Assembly (NCBI GenBank): GCA_963792675.1
Contig: CAWBWT010000002.1
Span: 930,001-994,000 of the forward strand
DNA: 64,000 nt
DNA from: JBBROS01 sp963792675
Lineage (GTDB): Bacteria; Pseudomonadota; Alphaproteobacteria; Acetobacterales; Acetobacteraceae
Direction of reading: 5' to 3'
Part shown: positions 20,672-27,810 of the stretch, piece after piece
Layout of the letters: every line of letters begins with the position of its first letter
Position numbering within the stretch: position 1 is the first letter of the stretch
Program-made: the position numbers and the translations under genes
Notes under the pieces: model-generated
The model's database searches: none
What the model saw: the letters and a program-made list of their open reading frames with translations, nothing else
What the model was told of the DNA's origin: nothing

Positions 20672-21782
20672 CGGCGGGGGCGGCGGGCCGGGTCAGACGG
20701 TGGCCGAGGCGGATGCCGGGCCGCTCGATCCACCGCTCGGACAGGGCGGCCACCGGCAGCGCGAGCAGCGTCGCCACCGAGCCGACCGCGAGCCCGGTCG
20801 CCAGCGGGTGGGCCGCCGCCGTCGCCGGACCGGCCATGGTCATCAGCAGCTCGAACGCCGGCACGTTCCACAGATAGAAGCTGAAGCTCAAGACACCCAG
20901 CATCTGCGACAGCGGTGCGCGCAGCACCCTCGCCACCTGGCCGGACCCGGTTGTGCCGACCAGCGCCACCAGGATCGGGATCGCCACCAGGGTCGCTGCC
21001 GAGCGCAGCAGCAGCAGGTTCGCCGGCGCGAGCAGCATGCCGGCGGCCAGCATCGCCAGCGCCGCACTGCCGACCATCACCCGGCGCCCCGGCCGGAGCA
21101 GCGTGTCGTACCAGCCATCGGCAATCGCCACGCCCGCGAGGAGGTAAGGAAACCCGGTCAGCAGCTCCGGCGAGAACGCCAGCAGCGCCTTTAGCTTGAT
21201 CGCCGCCACCGCATAGACCGCCAAGGCCGGCACGAGCCAGCGTCCCAGCCGCCGCACGCCGTAGAAGCACAGCAGCAGCAAGGGCGCCGCTGCCATCTCG
21301 ACCAGAAGGGTCCAGGTCGCCCCGTTCACCGGGAAGCGGGCGAGCACGAGGTTGGCGAGCAGGTCGCCCGTCGACGGCACCGCCACATGGCCGGGCCACG
21401 CTGCGTCCACGGCCCGGACGATCACGAACTGCATCAGCAGGCACACCGCCATCGCCGGCCAAATCCGCAAGGTCCGGCGCACCAGAAAGCGCCACGCCGT
21501 GGACGCCGCCGAGCCGCCCTGATCCGCGTCAAGCCGGTCCAACGCCCGGCGCAGCACCAAGCCGCTCAGCACGAAGAACACGCCGACCGCGACTTCGCCG
21601 CTGCTGAACGCCAGCGCGAGCTTCAACAGCACCCGTTCGAGACCGTGCTGCTCCCCCAAGCCGGCCCGCATGATCTCGGGGGCGATGCGCGGGTCGGTGG
21701 CCAGCAGCGAGTGGTAGAACACCACCGCCAGCGCCGCCCAGCCGCGCAGCCCGTCGAGCGTCGCGATGCGTCGGGAAGCCAT
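20643..21782 (-). CDS. Acyltransferase 3 family (OafA/YrhL-type) membrane protein
   Basis: This is an integral membrane O-acyltransferase of the kind that acetylates or succinylates surface polysaccharides. The start at 21782 gives MASRRIATLDGLRGWAALAV, the family opening. FYHS carries the conserved catalytic histidine and FFVLSGLVLRRAL follows as expected. About ten transmembrane segments can be counted in 379 residues. An upstream in-frame start at 21872 would add 30 residues with no conserved feature. It could modify the glycan made by the 36-49 kb locus, but nothing in the sequence links them. Confidence 0.88.
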   Translation of the reverse strand: MASRRIATLDGLRGWAALAVVFYHSLLATDPRIAPEIMRAGLGEQHGLERVLLKLALAFSSGEVAVGVFFVLSGLVLRRALDRLDADQGGSAASTAWRFLVRRTLRIWPAMAVCLLMQFVIVRAVDAAWPGHVAVPSTGDLLANLVLARFPVNGATWTLLVEMAAAPLLLLCFYGVRRLGRWLVPALAVYAVAAIKLKALLAFSPELLTGFPYLLAGVAIADGWYDTLLRPGRRVMVGSAALAMLAAGMLLAPANLLLLRSAATLVAIPILVALVGTTGSGQVARVLRAPLSQMLGVLSFSFYLWNVPAFELLMTMAGPATAAAHPLATGLAVGSVATLLALPVAALSERWIERPGIRLGHRLTRPAAPAATPAATTRC

Positions 21783-21859
21783 GACCCGGAATACCGGCGC
21801 TCGGCACGGGGCCACAAGGGCGTGCTCCCGACGTCGCTCGAGTTGAATCTCAGCTTCGC

Positions 21860-21888
21860 TTGGTAAAGCCATGCGGAGGTTCTATGAT
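21860..21888 (+). promoter_or_regulatory. Promoter of the SYLF gene
   Basis: TTGGTA (21860-21865) and TATGAT (21883-21888) with an ideal 17-base spacer lie 26 bases before the SYLF gene ATG, in the divergent gap with the acyltransferase. The assignment is by pattern only. Confidence 0.6.
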
Positions 21889-21891
21889 ACG

Positions 21892-21905
21892 CCGAATCGA
21901 TTCGG
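21892..21905. promoter_or_regulatory. 14-base palindrome at the predicted transcription start
   Basis: CCGAATCGATTCGG is a perfect 14-base palindrome starting three bases after the -10 element and ending nine bases before the SYLF ATG. Its position over the expected transcription start suits a repressor operator. It could also be a short leader hairpin. Confidence 0.4.
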
Positions 21906-21914
21906 GGATCTCCG

Positions 21915-22730
21915 ATGCGCCTGTATCCTTTGTTCATGATGCCGGCCTTTATGGTTCTGTCGCTGCTGCTGCCAGGGGCCGCGCGGGCCGAGGGCGAGCA
22001 GCAGATGCTGGTCGACCGCGCGACGCTGGCGGCGCAGGAAATGCTGAACAACCACGACGGCACCGACGCGCAAGGCGTGTTGCGGCGGGCGCGGGCGGTG
22101 ATGATCTGCCCGCAGATCTTCCGCGCCGGGTTCCTGCTCGGCGGCCAGGGCGGCAGTTGCGTGCTGACGGCGCGGGACGGCGCCGGATCGTGGTCGTCGC
22201 CGGCGTTCTACGGCCTCGGCGGCGGCTCGATCGGCTTCCAGGCGGGGGTCCAGGATGCGCAGGTGATGCTGTTCATCATGAACGACCGCGGCTTGAAGGC
22301 GGTGATGGACAGCCAGTTCAAGCTCGGCGCCGACGCCAGCGCGACCTTCGTCGACCTCGGCGGCGGCATCGAGGGCGCCACCACGGCGGCGCTGCGGGCC
22401 GATATCGTCGGCTTCACCCGGGCGCGCGGGCTGTTCGCCGGCATCTCGCTCGGCGGCACCCTGATGAGCAGCAAGTCGGATTGGGACCAGGCCTATTACG
22501 GCCGCCTGGTCGGACCGCAGCAGATCGTGATCGGCATGGAGGCCAGCAATCCCGCCGCCGACCCGTTGCGCGAGGTGTTGGGCCGGTTCGGCGCATCGAC
22601 CGCCGCCGCTGCCCCGGCCATGCCGCCCCCGGTGCCGATGGGCGCCTCGGCGTCCGGCCCGGTCCAGATCGCCCCGCGCGGCAGCGTGCAGCAGCAATCG
22701 CTCGCAGCGCCGACGCTGTCGCGCCGCTGA
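21915..22730 (+). CDS. Secreted SYLF-domain (Ysc84/DUF500) lipid-binding protein
   Basis: The 271-residue product begins with a signal peptide (residues 1-25, MVLSLLLPGAARAEG). A SYLF domain follows over about residues 40-215, as in eukaryotic Ysc84 and SH3YL1, where it binds phosphoinositides. Bacterial members are periplasmic or outer-membrane-associated with unclear roles. Recognisable parts are ARAVMICPQIFRAGFLLGGQ, GSCVLTARDG, VMLFIMNDRGLKAVM and GFTRARGLFAGISLGG. The tail of about 45 residues is low-complexity (Ala, Pro, Gln). It has its own promoter and a palindromic site. Confidence 0.88.
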   Translation: MRLYPLFMMPAFMVLSLLLPGAARAEGEQQMLVDRATLAAQEMLNNHDGTDAQGVLRRARAVMICPQIFRAGFLLGGQGGSCVLTARDGAGSWSSPAFYGLGGGSIGFQAGVQDAQVMLFIMNDRGLKAVMDSQFKLGADASATFVDLGGGIEGATTAALRADIVGFTRARGLFAGISLGGTLMSSKSDWDQAYYGRLVGPQQIVIGMEASNPAADPLREVLGRFGASTAAAAPAMPPPVPMGASASGPVQIAPRGSVQQQSLAAPTLSRR

Positions 22731-22857
22731 CGGCCGGCCCTCGCCTGGGGGCCGCGGCGTGATCTACGACGATGTGAAGGAAACATCGCCGCTGGCTCGT
22801 GTTCCCGCCGCCATCGGTCCGGTCCGTTCGCCGGGCCGCGATCGGAAGGAGTGGGCA

Positions 22858-23373
22858 ATGAGCGGCAACAACAAGGCGATGGACCTGTTCATCACGGGTC
22901 TACGCAACCAGCACGCGGTCGAGACGCAAGCCGTGCAGCTGCTGTCCCGGCAGGTGGAGCGGCTGGAGAACTATCCGGAGATGGAGGCGCGCATGCGCCA
23001 GCACATCGACGAGAGCAAGATCCAGGCGCAGCGCATCGAGGAGCTGCTGCAGTCGATGGGCAGCAGCCATTCCAGCCTCAAGGATGCGGGGCTGGGCCTG
23101 GCCGGCAACATGGCGGCGCTGGCGCATACGGTCGCGCCGGACGAAGTGCTGAAGAACACCTTCGCCAACTACGCCTTCGAGCACTTCGAGATCGCGTCGT
23201 ACAAGTCGCTGCTGTCGCTGACCGACGCCTCGGGCCAGTCCAATGCCACGACCGCGCTGACCCAATCGCTGCGCGAGGAGGAGGACATGGCGCAGTGGAT
23301 CGACTCGCATTTGGCCGATACCACGATGCGCTTCGTGCAGCGCTCGGCGGCCGGGGAGAAGGCCGGCCTGTAA
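22858..23373 (+). CDS. DUF892/YciF-like ferritin-fold stress protein
   Basis: This 171-residue helical protein is related to YciE/YciF (DUF892), ferritin-like four-helix proteins induced by stress. MDLFITGLRNQHAVETQAVQ opens helix 1. The Glu and His residues spaced over the helices (HAVE, HIDESK, FEHFEIASY, REEEDMAQWID) look like a di-metal site. The start is fixed by a strong AAGGAG site eight bases before ATG 22858. It is a single gene between the SYLF and phzF-like genes. The biochemical role of the family is unproven. Confidence 0.85.
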   Translation: MSGNNKAMDLFITGLRNQHAVETQAVQLLSRQVERLENYPEMEARMRQHIDESKIQAQRIEELLQSMGSSHSSLKDAGLGLAGNMAALAHTVAPDEVLKNTFANYAFEHFEIASYKSLLSLTDASGQSNATTALTQSLREEEDMAQWIDSHLADTTMRFVQRSAAGEKAGL

Positions 23374-23433
23374 CCGGCCGGGTCCGCGCCGCCCCCCGTG
23401 GCGCGCGGGCCCGCTTGGTGCCATTCTCCGCGA

Positions 23434-24315
23434 ATGGCCGAATATGCATTCGAGACCGTCGACGTCTTTACCGCCACCCGCTTCGGCGGCAACCCGCTAG
23501 CGGTTCTGACGGACGCACGCGGGCTGGATGAGGCGGCGATGCAGCACGTGGCGCGCGAGTTCAACCTGAGCGAGACGACCTTCGTGCTGCCGCCCGCCAA
23601 CCCGGAACACACCGCCCAGGTCCGCATCTTCACGCCGCTGCATGAGGTGCCGTTCGCCGGCCACCCGAACGTCGGGACTGCGCTGGTGCTGGCCGGCCTG
23701 CGTGGCGGGCGGCCCGACACGATGGTTTTCGAGGAGCTTGCCGGATTGGTGCCGATCCGGTTCGACTGGTGGGGCGCCTCGCCTATGGCGACGCTCGACG
23801 CGCCCCAGCCGCTCGTCCTCGGCGAAACGATCCCCCCCGCAACGGTTGCGGCCTGCGCCGGGCTGGCCGAAGCCGACATCGTGGTGACGGCGCATCCACC
23901 GATCGTCGCAGGGGTGGGCAATCCGTTCGTCATCGCGGAGGTCACGCCGGAGGCGTTGGGGCGGGCGTCCGGCGACGTCGCCGCGATCCGGGCTGCCGCG
24001 GCGAGGCACCCGGTCAAGCCGACCGGCTTCCCGATTCACCTGCATGCCCGCACCGGGACCGGCCGGCGGACCCGCATGTTCGCGCCGCTTTCCGGGATCG
24101 CCGAAGATCCGGCCACCGGCAGCGCCAACGTCGCCTTGGCAGCGCTGCTGCTGTCGCTCACGGACGAAGACTCGCTGTCGGTCACCATCGAGCAAGGCGT
24201 CGAAATGGGCCGGCCGAGCCTACTCCATGCCAGCGCCCGCCGTGCCGCCGACGGCATTCGCGCCGCGATCGGCGGCAGCGCCGTCGCAGTCTCGCGCGGC
24301 TCGATCATCGTGTGA
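23434..24315 (+). CDS. PhzF family isomerase/epimerase-like protein
   Basis: The product is a 293-residue member of the PhzF superfamily, with two diaminopimelate epimerase-like domains. The family opening (YAFETVDVFTATRFGGNPLAV) holds FGGNPLAV. The proposed catalytic glutamate is in FNLSETTFVL, and FTPLHEVPFAGHPNVG is the central motif. The C-terminal half has DPATGSAN, another family landmark. No other phenazine gene is nearby, so this is one of the many stand-alone PhzF homologues of unknown substrate. A hairpin follows four bases after the stop. Confidence 0.9.
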   Translation: MAEYAFETVDVFTATRFGGNPLAVLTDARGLDEAAMQHVAREFNLSETTFVLPPANPEHTAQVRIFTPLHEVPFAGHPNVGTALVLAGLRGGRPDTMVFEELAGLVPIRFDWWGASPMATLDAPQPLVLGETIPPATVAACAGLAEADIVVTAHPPIVAGVGNPFVIAEVTPEALGRASGDVAAIRAAAARHPVKPTGFPIHLHARTGTGRRTRMFAPLSGIAEDPATGSANVALAALLLSLTDEDSLSVTIEQGVEMGRPSLLHASARRAADGIRAAIGGSAVAVSRGSIIV

Positions 24316-24318
24316 CAA

Positions 24319-24355
24319 CTCGTCCCGGCCGCGGTTTCGCGAATGCCGGGACGAG
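24319..24355 (+). terminator. Hairpin after the phzF-like gene
   Basis: CTCGTCCCGGC (24319-24329) pairs perfectly with GCCGGGACGAG (24345-24355), an 11-bp stem four bases after the stop codon. There is no U-rich tail, so it could be an mRNA-stabilising or repeat-derived hairpin rather than a true terminator. Confidence 0.45.
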
Positions 24356-24389
24356 GCACGCCGCATGAGCCACGTTCCTGAACCTTTCT

Positions 24390-24523
24390 CGTCATGGTCG
24401 GGCTCGACCCGACCATCCACGCGGTCCGTCTCGCAACGTTGCCGCCGTCTGCGCAGGGTGGCTCACATCGGGCGGCCGGTGTGCCTGCGCCGCGTGGATG
24501 GTCGGAACAAGTCCGACCATGAC
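24390..24523. repeat. Inverted pair of REP-like palindromes
   Basis: Two near-identical palindromic units lie about 70 bases apart in opposite orientation. The first hairpin is ATGGTCGGG-ctcga-CCCGACCAT (24394-24416). The second is ATGGTCGGA-acaag-TCCGACCAT (24498-24520). The matching flanks (ATCCACGCGG) also run in opposite directions, so the whole could fold into one long hairpin, as in REPINs or BIMEs. The rest of the 251-base gap holds nothing that looks coding. Confidence 0.6.
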
Positions 24524-24566
24524 GGTTGTCGGGTGCGGGTCGGTCCGGTCCACGCCGTAGCGTTGC

Positions 24567-25793
24567 TCAGCCCGGGCGGTGCAGCGTTGGGCGCGGACGC
24601 GTGAAAGTGCGCCGCCCGGCCTTCATGCCCCAAAGCGGCTGCGCCAGGCTGCCGACCGCATCCGCCGCCGCGGCAGCGTCGAGCAGCACGAGGTTGGCCG
24701 GGTTGCCGACGGCGATCCCGTAGGACGGCATCCGCATCAGCCGGGCGCTCTCGGTGGTGATCATCTGCAGGCAGGAAGCCAGCTCGTCGGCGCGGGCGAC
24801 GTGGCACACATTGGCATACAGGTTCGCCATTCGCAGCAACGAGCCGTCACCATACGGCGTGAACGGGTTCAGCACGTTGTTGGTGCTGATCGAGCAGCAC
24901 ACGCCCGCCGCACGCAGGCCCTCCGCCTTTACCACGCCGCGCGGCACGGCGTGGTCGTGGCTGCGGCCCATCAAATAAAGGTCCGTCGCCGGCAGGATCG
25001 TCACCGCGACGCCGGCGCAGGCGAGGGTGGCGGCGATGGCGTCGAAGCGCGGGCGATCCACCAGGCTCAGCTGCGTCACGTGGCCGATCGCGACCCGGCC
25101 GCCCCAGCCGTACTCCTCCGTCTTGCGGCACACGTATTCGGCCTCCATGCCGTCGGTGGTCTCGGCGAGGTCGAGGTGCATGTCGATGTCGACGTCGAAC
25201 TCGCGGGCGATGGCGAAGATGCGGTCGATCTGCCCGCGCGGGTCGCTGTCGGTGTAGGGCACGGCGCCGAGCACCCGGGCGCCGCGCCGCAAGCCCTCGA
25301 TCAGCAGCGCCTCCGTGCCCGGATTGTTGAGCAGGCCTTCCTGCGGGAACACGCACAGCTCGAGGTCGAGCGCCCAGGCGTAGTCGCGGGCGAGTTGCTG
25401 CACGCCCTCGAACCCGGTCATGCCGATGCCGGGGTCGACCTCGACATGGGTGCGCATATGCATCGTGCCCCAGCCGATGCAGCGCTCGAGCGTGCGCCGG
25501 CCACGGGCGACGACGTCGTCAACCGTGAAGTCGCGCTTGGCCGCCGCCGTCTCGCGCACCGCCTCGGCGACGGTGCCCTGCTCGATCCGGCAGCGGTCGA
25601 GGATGCAGGTCTTGTCGAGGTGGATGTGGGTTTCGACCAGGCCGGGAATGAGCAGGCCACCGGCAGCATCAAGCTCGACTGGCGCTTGGGGCAGGCCTGG
25701 CGCGAGTGCGGCGATGCGGCCCGCACCGAGACCGACGTCGACCGGGCCGGGATGACCGTCGACGGTGGCGTTGCGAATGACGATCTCGAGCAT
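24567..25793 (-). CDS. Cytosine deaminase-like amidohydrolase
   Basis: The 408-residue protein belongs to the cytosine deaminase (CodA) branch of the amidohydrolase superfamily. Metal ligands are in VETHIHLDKT, MHLDLAE and IGHVTQLS; ATDLYLMGRSHDHAVPRG, with the catalytic Asp nearby, is typical of this branch. It starts with the usual beta domain (LEIVIRNATVDGHPGPVDVG). Such enzymes deaminate cytosine, isoguanine or related N-heterocycles, and some members act on other cyclic amides. It is not in an operon with a cytosine permease, so the substrate remains open. Confidence 0.82.
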   Translation of the reverse strand: MLEIVIRNATVDGHPGPVDVGLGAGRIAALAPGLPQAPVELDAAGGLLIPGLVETHIHLDKTCILDRCRIEQGTVAEAVRETAAAKRDFTVDDVVARGRRTLERCIGWGTMHMRTHVEVDPGIGMTGFEGVQQLARDYAWALDLELCVFPQEGLLNNPGTEALLIEGLRRGARVLGAVPYTDSDPRGQIDRIFAIAREFDVDIDMHLDLAETTDGMEAEYVCRKTEEYGWGGRVAIGHVTQLSLVDRPRFDAIAATLACAGVAVTILPATDLYLMGRSHDHAVPRGVVKAEGLRAAGVCCSISTNNVLNPFTPYGDGSLLRMANLYANVCHVARADELASCLQMITTESARLMRMPSYGIAVGNPANLVLLDAAAAADAVGSLAQPLWGMKAGRRTFTRPRPTLHRPG

Positions 25794-25853
25794 GGTCGAC
25801 TCCTGGCGCTTGCCCCGGGACCAAGCAACCCCGGGGCCAACGCTAGGCGCGGT

Positions 25854-26542
25854 TCACGGCAGCAAGGCGGCCCCGAGGATGCGTCCGTCCTCGGCCTGCA
25901 GCAGCGCCGCGATCCGCTCACCGGCTGGCCGGGGCGTGACCGTGTCGAGCGCGGTTCCGGTCCATTCGGCGATCGGGGTGAGATCACGCACCACGTTGGT
26001 TTCCGTCAGGGTGCGCCCGCCATTCTCGCCGGCGCCGATCGCAGTCGTGTGCTGGCGGTCGTATCCGAGCAGCAGCAGGGTGCCTCGTCCGGGGCCGGGC
26101 GGCGGCCTCAGATCCGGACGCCGCCGGGATCGGGCCGCAGCACCAGCTTCACGTTGGCGGCGTCGCTGCGGGCGCGGGTGATGGCCCGGCGCACGGCGTC
26201 CGCGTCGGAGCCGACCGCCTCGTGCCGGCCGTCGACCACGATCTGCGGCGTGTAAACGCGTTCGAGCTTCAGTCGGGCGGCGTACTGGCGCTGACGCTGG
26301 GTGGCGGCTGGGAGCGAGAAGGCATCCTTCCAACCAAGCCGGTCCCAGTAGGTGACGTGCAGGTCGAGTGCGAGCAGCCCGGGATCGCCGGCCTGCAGCG
26401 CGGTCAAGAGGGCGTCGGCCGGCGGGCAGGAGGAGCAGCCCTGGGAGGTGAACAGTTCCACCACCGTCGGTCGAGGCGGCGCGCCGTCGGCACGGGCCTG
26501 GATAGGTGCGAGCAGCAGGACGGTAGCTAGAACGATGCGCAT
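25854..26542 (-). CDS. DUF1223 secreted thioredoxin-like protein, frameshifted
   Basis: The N-terminal part has a signal peptide (MRIVLATVLLLAPIQARADG) and then VVELFTSQGCSSCPPADALL, the CxxC-bearing DUF1223 opening; DLHVTYWDRLGWKDAFS and RVYTPQIVVDGRHEAVGS follow. After about 26108 the family C-terminus (LLLLGYDRQHTTAIGAGENGG) continues in another frame down to 25854. One indel near 26105 restores a protein of about 229 residues, normal for DUF1223. Members are exported redox-fold proteins with no proven activity. Both halves are well preserved, so an error is likelier than decay. Confidence 0.75.
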
Positions 26543-26579
26543 GGGGGCGTTACGCGCCGCCCGACGTTGCGGTTACGGT

Positions 26580-27167
26580 CTACCTGCTGCCGCTGCTGAC
26601 GATGGTCAGCGGATCCCAGGCGGCGCCGGGTTCCGGATGCCCGGCTATGTGGATGTAGTTCTGGTAGAGCGTCATGTTGGTCCGCATGTCCTTCCACGAG
26701 GTGATCACCGAGTGGTAGGTGTTGCCATCGAAGCCTTCGCGCTCGTGCGTCACCTTCATCGTGCGATGCACGTTGCCGGCGACGTTGAGATCCTCCGGCC
26801 CGTCATTGCGGATCGTCTCATGCCAAGCGTAGCCGGGTGCGGCGACCGTATCGAAACGGACGGCAGTGCCGGCCGGCCCGGCATAGACGGTTCGGAGCGC
26901 GTCCCGAGCCTGGTCGGCGCCGGGCCAATCGGTGCGCCAGATGGCAAACCAGAATTCTGCCACCTCGCCGCCGCGCTGCACCAGCGAGCACGCCTCCGGC
27001 TTGGCGGGGTTGGCCGGCAGATAGACCAGGGGGGCGCCCACGCTGCGTTCGACGAAGCCCGACGTCGCGGGGCAGGGCGGCGGCGCCTCGGCCCGGACAG
27101 GCGCGGCAGCCAGCACCGAGGCGAGCGTCAGGCCAGGCAACCCCAGGCAGCGTAGCAATACCTTCAT
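26580..27167 (-). CDS. Secreted hypothetical protein
   Basis: The 195-residue product has a clear signal peptide (MKVLLRCLGLPGLTLASVLA, cleavage near APVRA). The mature part of about 170 residues has two cysteines (PPCPATSG and EACSLVQRGG) that could form a disulphide, many aromatic residues and a repeated Trp/His pattern. I do not recognise the family. The ATG at 27167 is preceded by AGGGG. An intrinsic terminator ends 28 bases before this ATG, so transcription either reads through it, as attenuation, or starts after it. Confidence 0.6.
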   Translation of the reverse strand: MKVLLRCLGLPGLTLASVLAAAPVRAEAPPPCPATSGFVERSVGAPLVYLPANPAKPEACSLVQRGGEVAEFWFAIWRTDWPGADQARDALRTVYAGPAGTAVRFDTVAAPGYAWHETIRNDGPEDLNVAGNVHRTMKVTHEREGFDGNTYHSVITSWKDMRTNMTLYQNYIHIAGHPEPGAAWDPLTIVSSGSR

Positions 27168-27195
27168 GGACGAACCCCTGTGACGAACCTCGGGC

Positions 27196-27226
27196 AAAAA
27201 AATGGCGGTGCCCGAAGACACCGCCA
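27196..27226 (-). terminator. Rho-independent terminator
   Basis: The 10-bp stem has a UUCG tetraloop and is followed by seven Ts on the minus strand. It is the clearest intrinsic terminator I found in the window. No minus-strand protein gene lies between it and 27811, so it must end a short RNA or act in a leader. Confidence 0.8.
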
Positions 27227-27276
27227 AGTTTAGGGAGGAAACGTCCTGCAGCATAACGGCGAACCGCCATGCTGCA
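27196..27276 (-). ncRNA. Candidate small RNA with two hairpins and intrinsic terminator
   Basis: Read on the minus strand, a predicted start near 27276 begins a 13-bp perfect-to-wobble hairpin (TGCAGCATGGCGG, loop TTCG). A single-stranded link containing CCTCCC (27238-27233) follows. The end is a strong terminator: stem TGGCGGTGTC closed by a cUUCGg tetraloop (27226-27203) and seven Ts (27202-27196). A promoter-like TTGCAA/TAGTTT lies just upstream. The CCTCCC link is anti-Shine-Dalgarno, as in several alphaproteobacterial sRNAs. The alternative is an attenuated 5' leader of the secreted protein gene. No family match can be confirmed here. Confidence 0.5.
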
Positions 27277-27282
27277 CTGCAC

Positions 27283-27310
27283 AAACTAAGCTTTCGGCGT
27301 TCGGTTGCAA
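27283..27310 (-). promoter_or_regulatory. Promoter candidate for the small RNA
   Basis: TTGCAA (27310-27305) and TAGTTT (27288-27283) are 16 bases apart on the minus strand. The predicted start, about seven bases after the -10, coincides with the first base of the 13-bp hairpin. The 272-base gap here otherwise holds no gene. Confidence 0.45.
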
Positions 27311-27439
27311 GAGGATTTGGCGAGGGCCGCCGATCAATCGAACGAGAGATGCAAAGCTGCAACAGAAGGGCTCCAGACGGGCCTTGCGACTCGCCGCGAG
27401 GGATGCGATTGAGAACCGTTCGCAATACGGGAGATCGTC

Positions 27440-27787
27440 GTGCGCCTGCATCTGCTTGGTATCGAGGCAATGGTTTCACTGATGGCCTCGTTCCGGCCCG
27501 AGCCGGACGGCGCCGAAACCGTGCTGCTCCAGCTGACGCTGGGAGATGACGGTTTCGAGCCGCAGCGCTTGGCGATCCCGGCCGGGCGCGGCGTGGTGCT
27601 GGTGCTGCACAACACCGGCGCGGCGCCGGCGGAGGTCGCCAGCCCGGCTCTTCGACTGGGCGGCGTCGTCGCAGCGGGCGGCGCCGCGTCGATGCGGCTG
27701 CGGCCCCTTCAGCCGGGCGAATCGGTGGTGTTGGACCACGTCGCCCGGCCGTCCTCGCAGGCGGTGCTGGTGGCAACGGCCGCCTGA
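27440..27787 (+). CDS. Small cupredoxin-like protein
   Basis: The 115-residue product, from a GTG start, has a single beta-sandwich-like region (LQLTLGDDGFEPQRLAIPAG, VVLVLHNTG, LQPGESVVLDHV) resembling cupredoxin-1/EfeO-type domains. The copper ligands of true cupredoxins (Cys, His and Met near the C-terminus) are absent, and no clear signal peptide is seen. If the fold is right, it is a metal-free relative. It could be translated from a later ATG (MVSLMASF). It is convergent with the Kef-type antiporter gene, 23 bases apart. Confidence 0.5.
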   Translation: MRLHLLGIEAMVSLMASFRPEPDGAETVLLQLTLGDDGFEPQRLAIPAGRGVVLVLHNTGAAPAEVASPALRLGGVVAAGGAASMRLRPLQPGESVVLDHVARPSSQAVLVATAA

Positions 27788-27810
27788 ACGCAGCGGGCTG
27801 CTCGACCGGC

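Noticed and set aside
23434..24315. A phenazine biosynthesis cluster
   Set aside because: Only a PhzF homologue is present; phzA/B/D/E/G genes are absent and PhzF-like proteins are widespread.
24391..24523. A CRISPR array
   Set aside because: There are only two units and they are inverted relative to each other; no third repeat or cas gene is present.
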